Part shown: one piece after another, positions 56,758 through 64,000 of the stretch
Layout: each line of letters begins with the position of its first letter
Numbering within the stretch: the first letter of the stretch is position 1
Assembly: GCF_021654455.1 (NCBI RefSeq)
Contig: NZ_AP024276.1
Span: 310,001 to 374,000, forward strand
Reading direction: 5' to 3'
From: Streptococcus parasuis
Lineage (GTDB): Bacteria; Bacillota; Bacilli; Lactobacillales; Streptococcaceae
Length of the DNA: 64,000 nucleotides
Program-made: the position numbers and the translations under genes
The notes under the pieces: model-generated
The model's database searches: none
Seen by the model: only the letters and a program-made list of their open reading frames with translations
Told to the model about the DNA's origin: nothing

Positions 56758-57415
56758 TTGTTTGCTCTGTTCCCAGAACCTGAAAAACCAGATAAAATTT
56801 TCGGAGATATTCATTTTTGGTAGAAAAAAATCAGGTATCTGCTCAGATTGTTCAACTTCTTTTAAAGCAATATCGGAAAAACATTGTCCGTATTGCTATA
56901 AAAATGGAATTATCGAACGTTGCACGGATTGTCAGTATTGGTTAAGTAAGGGAATGTCGGTTTCCCATACTGCATTATTCAAATACAATAAAGCAATGGC
57001 AAATTATTTTAGTAAATACAAATTTCAGGGGGACTATATTTTAAGAAATGTTTTTGCAAAAGAGATTAATATAGCACTAAGTCAATTCCCTGGTTATACA
57101 ATTGTTCCAATTCCAATTAGTGAAAATCGAAAAGAAGAACGTGGTTTCAATCAAGTAGAAGGGTTATTGGCCGCAGCTAATATATCCTTTGAATTACTTT
57201 TGGGAAAACAGGATAGTAAAAAACAATCATCGCAAAATAGGAAGGAGCGTTTAGAGATGCACCAACAGTTTTTTCTCCAAGATGAAAAAAATATCCCTGA
57301 CAAAATTTTATTGATTGATGATATATACACAACAGGCTCAACATTACAATCAGCAAAACAGACGATTATGAAAACAGGAAAGAAAGAAATCAAGACATTT
57401 TCACTAGCAAGGTGA
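56750..57415 (+). CDS. comFC: ComFC DNA-uptake phosphoribosyltransferase-like protein
   Basis: A 221-residue protein acting with ComFA in transformation. Four Cys pairs form N-terminal zinc fingers (CLLCSQN, CSDCS, CPYCY, CTDCQ), followed by a phosphoribosyltransferase fold with PIPISENRKEERGFNQVEGL and the PRPP-binding ILLIDDIYTTGSTL. The ATG overlaps the end of comFA by 8 nt behind AAGGAGG, so it depends on comFA transcription and is probably affected by the IS as well. Confidence 0.93.
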   Translation: MSSCLLCSQNLKNQIKFSEIFIFGRKKSGICSDCSTSFKAISEKHCPYCYKNGIIERCTDCQYWLSKGMSVSHTALFKYNKAMANYFSKYKFQGDYILRNVFAKEINIALSQFPGYTIVPIPISENRKEERGFNQVEGLLAAANISFELLLGKQDSKKQSSQNRKERLEMHQQFFLQDEKNIPDKILLIDDIYTTGSTLQSAKQTIMKTGKKEIKTFSLAR

Positions 57416-57423
57416 GAAAACGG

Positions 57424-57451
57424 TTGCAATTTCGTAATAATATGGTATAAT
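57424..57451 (+). promoter_or_regulatory. hpf promoter
   Basis: TTGCAA and TATAAT with a 16-nt spacer, 41 nt before the start codon. Confidence 0.7.
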
Positions 57452-57491
57452 AATAGAGAAGAAAGGCGAAAGCCAAGAAAGAGGTACTAAT

Positions 57492-58031
57492 ATGATTAAA
57501 TTCAGTATTCGTGGAGAAAACCTTGAAGTGACAGATGCTCTTCGTACTTATGTTGAAGAAAAAGTTGCAAAAATTGAAAAGTATTTCACTGAAGAGCAAG
57601 AATTGAATGCGAAAGTAAATCTCAAAGTGTACAGAGATAAACGTTCAAAAGTTGAGGTGACTATTCCCCTCGGAGGTATTACACTAAGAGCAGAAGATAT
57701 TTCTCAAGATATGTATGGTTCAATTGATTTAGTGGTTGACAAAATTGAACGTCAAATCCGTCGCAATAAAACAAAAATTGAAAGAAAACATCGACAAAAA
57801 GTGGCAACTGGTCAAGTCTTTACAGATGAATTAGTAGAACAAGTAGAAGATGAAGTAAAAGTTGTTCGTACAAAGCAAGTTGATTTGAAACCAATGGATA
57901 TGGAAGAAGCAATCTTGCAACTTGAGTTACTCGGTCATGATTTCTTTATCTATACAGATGCAAATGACGGAACAACTAATGTATTGTATAAACGTGAAGA
58001 TGGTAATTTAGGACTACTTGAAGTTCGCTAA
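57492..58031 (+). CDS. hpf: Ribosome hibernation promoting factor, long form
   Basis: A 179-residue long-type HPF that dimerises ribosomes into 100S particles. The N-terminal domain MIKFSIRGENLEVTDALRTYVEEKVAKIEKYF binds 30S; a linker and the C-terminal dimerisation domain (MDMEEAILQLELLGHDFFIY, GNLGLLEVR) follow. ATG behind AAAGAGG. Located just before an rRNA operon. Confidence 0.95.
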   Translation: MIKFSIRGENLEVTDALRTYVEEKVAKIEKYFTEEQELNAKVNLKVYRDKRSKVEVTIPLGGITLRAEDISQDMYGSIDLVVDKIERQIRRNKTKIERKHRQKVATGQVFTDELVEQVEDEVKVVRTKQVDLKPMDMEEAILQLELLGHDFFIYTDANDGTTNVLYKREDGNLGLLEVR

Positions 58032-58057
58032 TAATATAAAATCTGAAATACAGTTGA

Positions 58058-58082
58058 GTCGCAAGAGAACTTGCGGCTTTTA
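58058..58082 (+). terminator. Terminator after hpf
   Basis: GTCGCAAG and CTTGCGGC arms with an AGAA loop, then TTTT. Confidence 0.85.
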
Positions 58083-58226
58083 CTATTTCTATATTCAAGT
58101 TTATACAAATCATCGATTGCATCTTATTCAAATATCCTCCATTGATTAGTTAAAATGAGCAGGTGCCTAGAACCAAAATTTCAGCCCAAATTTCAAGAAA
58201 AGAAACAAAAAAGTTTGAAAAAGTAG

Positions 58227-58255
58227 TTGACAAAAGTAAGTGAAGATGATAGAAT
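58227..58255 (+). promoter_or_regulatory. rrn promoter P1
   Basis: TTGACA and TAGAAT with 17 nt, preceded by an A-rich upstream element. Confidence 0.8.
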
Positions 58256-58318
58256 AATTGAGTTGTCTCTTGAGGGAGTTCGATACAAAGGGAACGAAAA
58301 AAAGTTTCAAAAAAAGTG

Positions 58319-58347
58319 TTGACAAGACCTTGAAGAAATGATAAACT
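58319..58347 (+). promoter_or_regulatory. rrn promoter P2
   Basis: TTGACA and TAAACT with 17 nt, 92 nt after P1. Tandem promoters like these are standard for rRNA operons in Firmicutes. Confidence 0.8.
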
Positions 58348-58388
58348 AAGATAGTTGTCGCAAGGACGCGACAACGACAAGACCTTTG

Positions 58389-58419
58389 AAAATTAAAGAA
58401 GACGAACCAAACGTGCAGG
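58389..58419 (+). other. 16S precursor processing stalk, left arm
   Basis: AAAATTAAAGAAGAC (58389-58403) is perfectly complementary to 60088-60102, and ACGTGCAGG (58411-58419) pairs with CCTGTACGT at 60077-60085. Such stalks around 16S are RNase III targets. Confidence 0.75.
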
Positions 58420-58507
58420 GTGATTTATCTAAAGATAAATCGTCAATGACAAAACAAAAACAATAAAACGGAAAGCTAGCAATAGCTTGAGTTTGAATCA
58501 AAACTTT

Positions 58508-60068
<1,561 letters not shown>

Positions 60069-60076
60069 AAATGGAA

Positions 60077-60102
60077 CCTGTACGTGAGTCTTCTTTAATT
60101 TT
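60077..60102 (+). other. 16S precursor processing stalk, right arm
   Basis: Complementary to 58389-58419, as described for the left arm. Confidence 0.75.
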
Positions 60103-60114
60103 GAGAGGTTTTGT

Positions 60115-60187
60115 GGGGCCTTAGCTCAGCTGGGAGAGCGCCTGCTTTGCACGCAGGAGGTCAGCGGTTCGATCCCGCTAGGCTCCA
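60115..60187 (+). tRNA. tRNA-Ala (anticodon TGC)
   Basis: A 73-nt cloverleaf with GGGGCCT/AGGCTCC acceptor stem and anticodon loop TTTGCAC. CCA is not encoded. It lies in the 16S-23S spacer, the usual place in streptococci. Confidence 0.97.
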
Positions 60188-60495
60188 TTATCTAGGATAC
60201 AGAGTAACCTAGATAACTAAGATAACTGAATACGAACCTAAACTTCCTAGGAATAAGTCAAAACCACCTAGTGTCTAAAGACACGTCGTTGGTTATCTCC
60301 TTATTCTACGAAAGTTTTGCGACAAGTCGCACCGGTTCTTAATATCTTAGAACTTGTCCATTGAAAATTGAATATCTATCAAACATTCCTTGTGTATCTG
60401 TAAGGATACATAAAGAAATAGTAACAAGAAAATAAACCGAAAACGCTGTGAATATTTAATGAGTTTTCTAATTTTTGAAAAAATTAGGTTAATAA
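60188..60495 (+). other. tRNA-Ala to 23S spacer
   Basis: No gene. Hairpins seen: TATCTAGG/CCTAGATA at the left, GTGTCT/AGACAC and TGTATC/GGATACA. Positions 60364-60379 are perfectly complementary to 63556-63571, forming the 23S processing stalk. Confidence 0.7.
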
Positions 60496-63398
<2,903 letters not shown>

Positions 63399-63413
63399 AG
63401 ATAAGTAACGAAG

Positions 63414-63490
63414 GCGTTACAAATTCTGTATGAAAATAGGAAACTGACGCAGAGTCAACAGACTCTAGGAAGTTTATCTTTTTCACTAAG
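63414..63490 (+). repeat. Direct repeat, copy 1 (23S-5S spacer)
   Basis: About 75 nt, also present at 63926-64000. It contains an AGAGTC/GACTCT hairpin with an AACA loop (63451-63466) and ends TTTATCTTTTTCACTAAG. Confidence 0.75.
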
Positions 63491-63591
63491 AATTTAGCCT
63501 GAGTACAATTAAAACCGAAGTCAATATTGACAGCGTTGGTAAAACTTGTTAGAATATAGATATTCAATTTTGAGTTGACAAGACTCAGTAG

Positions 63592-63707
63592 TTAAGTGAC
63601 GATAGCCTAGGAGATACACCTGTACCCATGCCGAACACAGCAGTTAAGCCCTAGAACGCCTGAAGTAGTTGGGGGTTGCCCCCTGTTAGATACGGTAGTC
63701 GCTTAGC
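63592..63707 (+). rRNA. rrf: 5S ribosomal RNA
   Basis: About 116 nt. AAGTGAC and GTCGCTT close the outer helix, and CCATGCCGAACACAG and the GGGGGTTGCCCCC stem are diagnostic. Ends are approximate. Confidence 0.96.
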
Positions 63708-63731
63708 AAGATTTGGAGAGAAATCTCCATA

Positions 63732-63750
63732 TGGGAGTTTAGCTTAGTTG
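63732..63750 (+). repeat. Degenerate copy of the tRNA-Val 5' arm
   Basis: TGGGAGTTTAGCTTAGTTG matches the start of tRNA-Val (63836 onwards) at 17 of 19 positions; both differences are C to T. No anticodon arm follows, so this is not a tRNA gene. Confidence 0.75.
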
Positions 63751-63810
63751 AAAGTGAGAGGAATTCGAGCTTTCAAGTTGGAGATGAGGAAAACGAAGTT
63801 TTCTCCATTG

Positions 63811-63830
63811 CCCAGCTGAGCTAAGTCCCA
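63811..63830 (-). repeat. Inverted copy of the tRNA-Val 5' arm
   Basis: The reverse complement is TGGGACTTAGCTCAGCTGGG, nearly the first 21 nt of the tRNA-Val region. It can form a 12-bp perfect stem with 63845-63856 inside tRNA-Val, or a similar stem with the degenerate copy at 63732-63750. Confidence 0.75.
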
Positions 63831-63836
63831 CCCATT

Positions 63837-63909
63837 GGGAGTTTAGCTCAGCTGGGAGAGCATCTGCCTTACAAGCAGAGGGTCAGCGGTTCGATCCCGT
63901 TAACTCCCA
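63837..63909 (+). tRNA. tRNA-Val (anticodon TAC)
   Basis: A 73-nt cloverleaf with GGGAGTT/AACTCCC acceptor stem and anticodon loop CTTACAA. CCA is not encoded. It follows 5S rRNA, as in other streptococcal rRNA operons, and probably begins a tRNA cluster that continues beyond the window. Confidence 0.96.
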
Positions 63910-63925
63910 TATCATGTTACTAAAA

Positions 63926-64000
63926 GCGTTAAGAAATCCGTATGAAAATAGGAAACTGACACAGAGTCGATGACTCTAGGAAGTCTATCTTTTTCACTAG
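63926..64000 (+). repeat. Direct repeat, copy 2 (after tRNA-Val, cut by window end)
   Basis: Matches 63414-63490. The hairpin arms AGAGTC/GACTCT are the same but the loop is GAT instead of AACA, so the stem is kept while the loop varies. Confidence 0.75.

Larger units (their letters stand above)
58032..58507 (+). other. hpf-16S gap: terminator, promoters and rRNA leader
   Basis: This 476-nt stretch holds the hpf terminator, P1, P2 and the 16S leader. The leader carries a GATTTATC/GATAAATC hairpin near 58421-58440 and the left arm of the 16S processing stalk (58389-58419). No gene is seen. Confidence 0.75.

Overview
The window is chromosomal DNA of a low-GC Firmicute and almost certainly a Streptococcus, most like the S. 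suis group. The support is the 16S rRNA, the yqeG-yqeH-yhbY-nadD-yqeK-rsfS order, gpsB-rnpB-ypsC-mapZ, stp-pknB next to liaFSR, the HAD/cyclophilin fusion typical of streptococci, and comFA-comFC-hpf. Species assignment is inference from memory of these families and was not checked against a database.

Layout. 1-8.4 kb: cutC, an unrecognised gene, then a long operon for ribosome assembly, NAD and nucleotide metabolism (yqeG to rsfS), and a methyltransferase/tmcAL pair. 8.5-11.9 kb: a SWIM zinc-finger protein with an UPF0158 protein, a TipA-type MerR regulator and a peptide deformylase. 12-14.4 kb: clpL behind an unusually elaborate leader (five CtsR-like boxes, a perfect hairpin, an eight-codon leader ORF). 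14.6-22.5 kb: maltodextrin and glycogen use (malQ-glgP) and, behind a divergent GntR regulator, a nuclease-fold protein plus a PTS EIICBA transporter; the two operons share a promoter with an operator in its spacer. 22.6-28.8 kb: a YebC regulator, then a SAM hydroxide adenosyltransferase and ECF transporter parts, split by a tRNA hydroxylase gene (trhO). 29-37.7 kb: csp, rsmG, and division and cell-wall genes (pbp1A, recU, ypsA, gpsB, rnpB, ypsC, mapZ), then luxS. 37.8-48.4 kb: rny, then gmk-rpoZ-priA-fmt-rsmB-stp-pknB. 48.5-52.7 kb: liaFSR, the HAD/cyclophilin fusion and an S1 protein. 52.8-58 kb: cysK, yigZ, an IS630-family element, comFA, comFC, hpf. 58.2-64 kb: an rRNA operon in the order 16S, tRNA-Ala, 23S, 5S, tRNA-Val.

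Most notable points. (1) The IS630 element sits in codon 7 of comFA. Removing it together with one TA copy restores a perfect reading frame, so the competence-type promoter and first codons are now about 0.9 kb from the rest of the gene. (2) The clpL leader has three CtsR-like boxes inside the transcribed region and a leader peptide with a strong ribosome binding site. (3) The 5S to tRNA-Val spacer carries a degenerate copy and an inverted copy of the 5' arm of tRNA-Val; the inverted copy can pair with either. (4) Three genes have a -10 box exactly 6 nt before the start codon and no Shine-Dalgarno, which suggests leaderless transcripts. No CRISPR array, prophage or complete defence system was seen.
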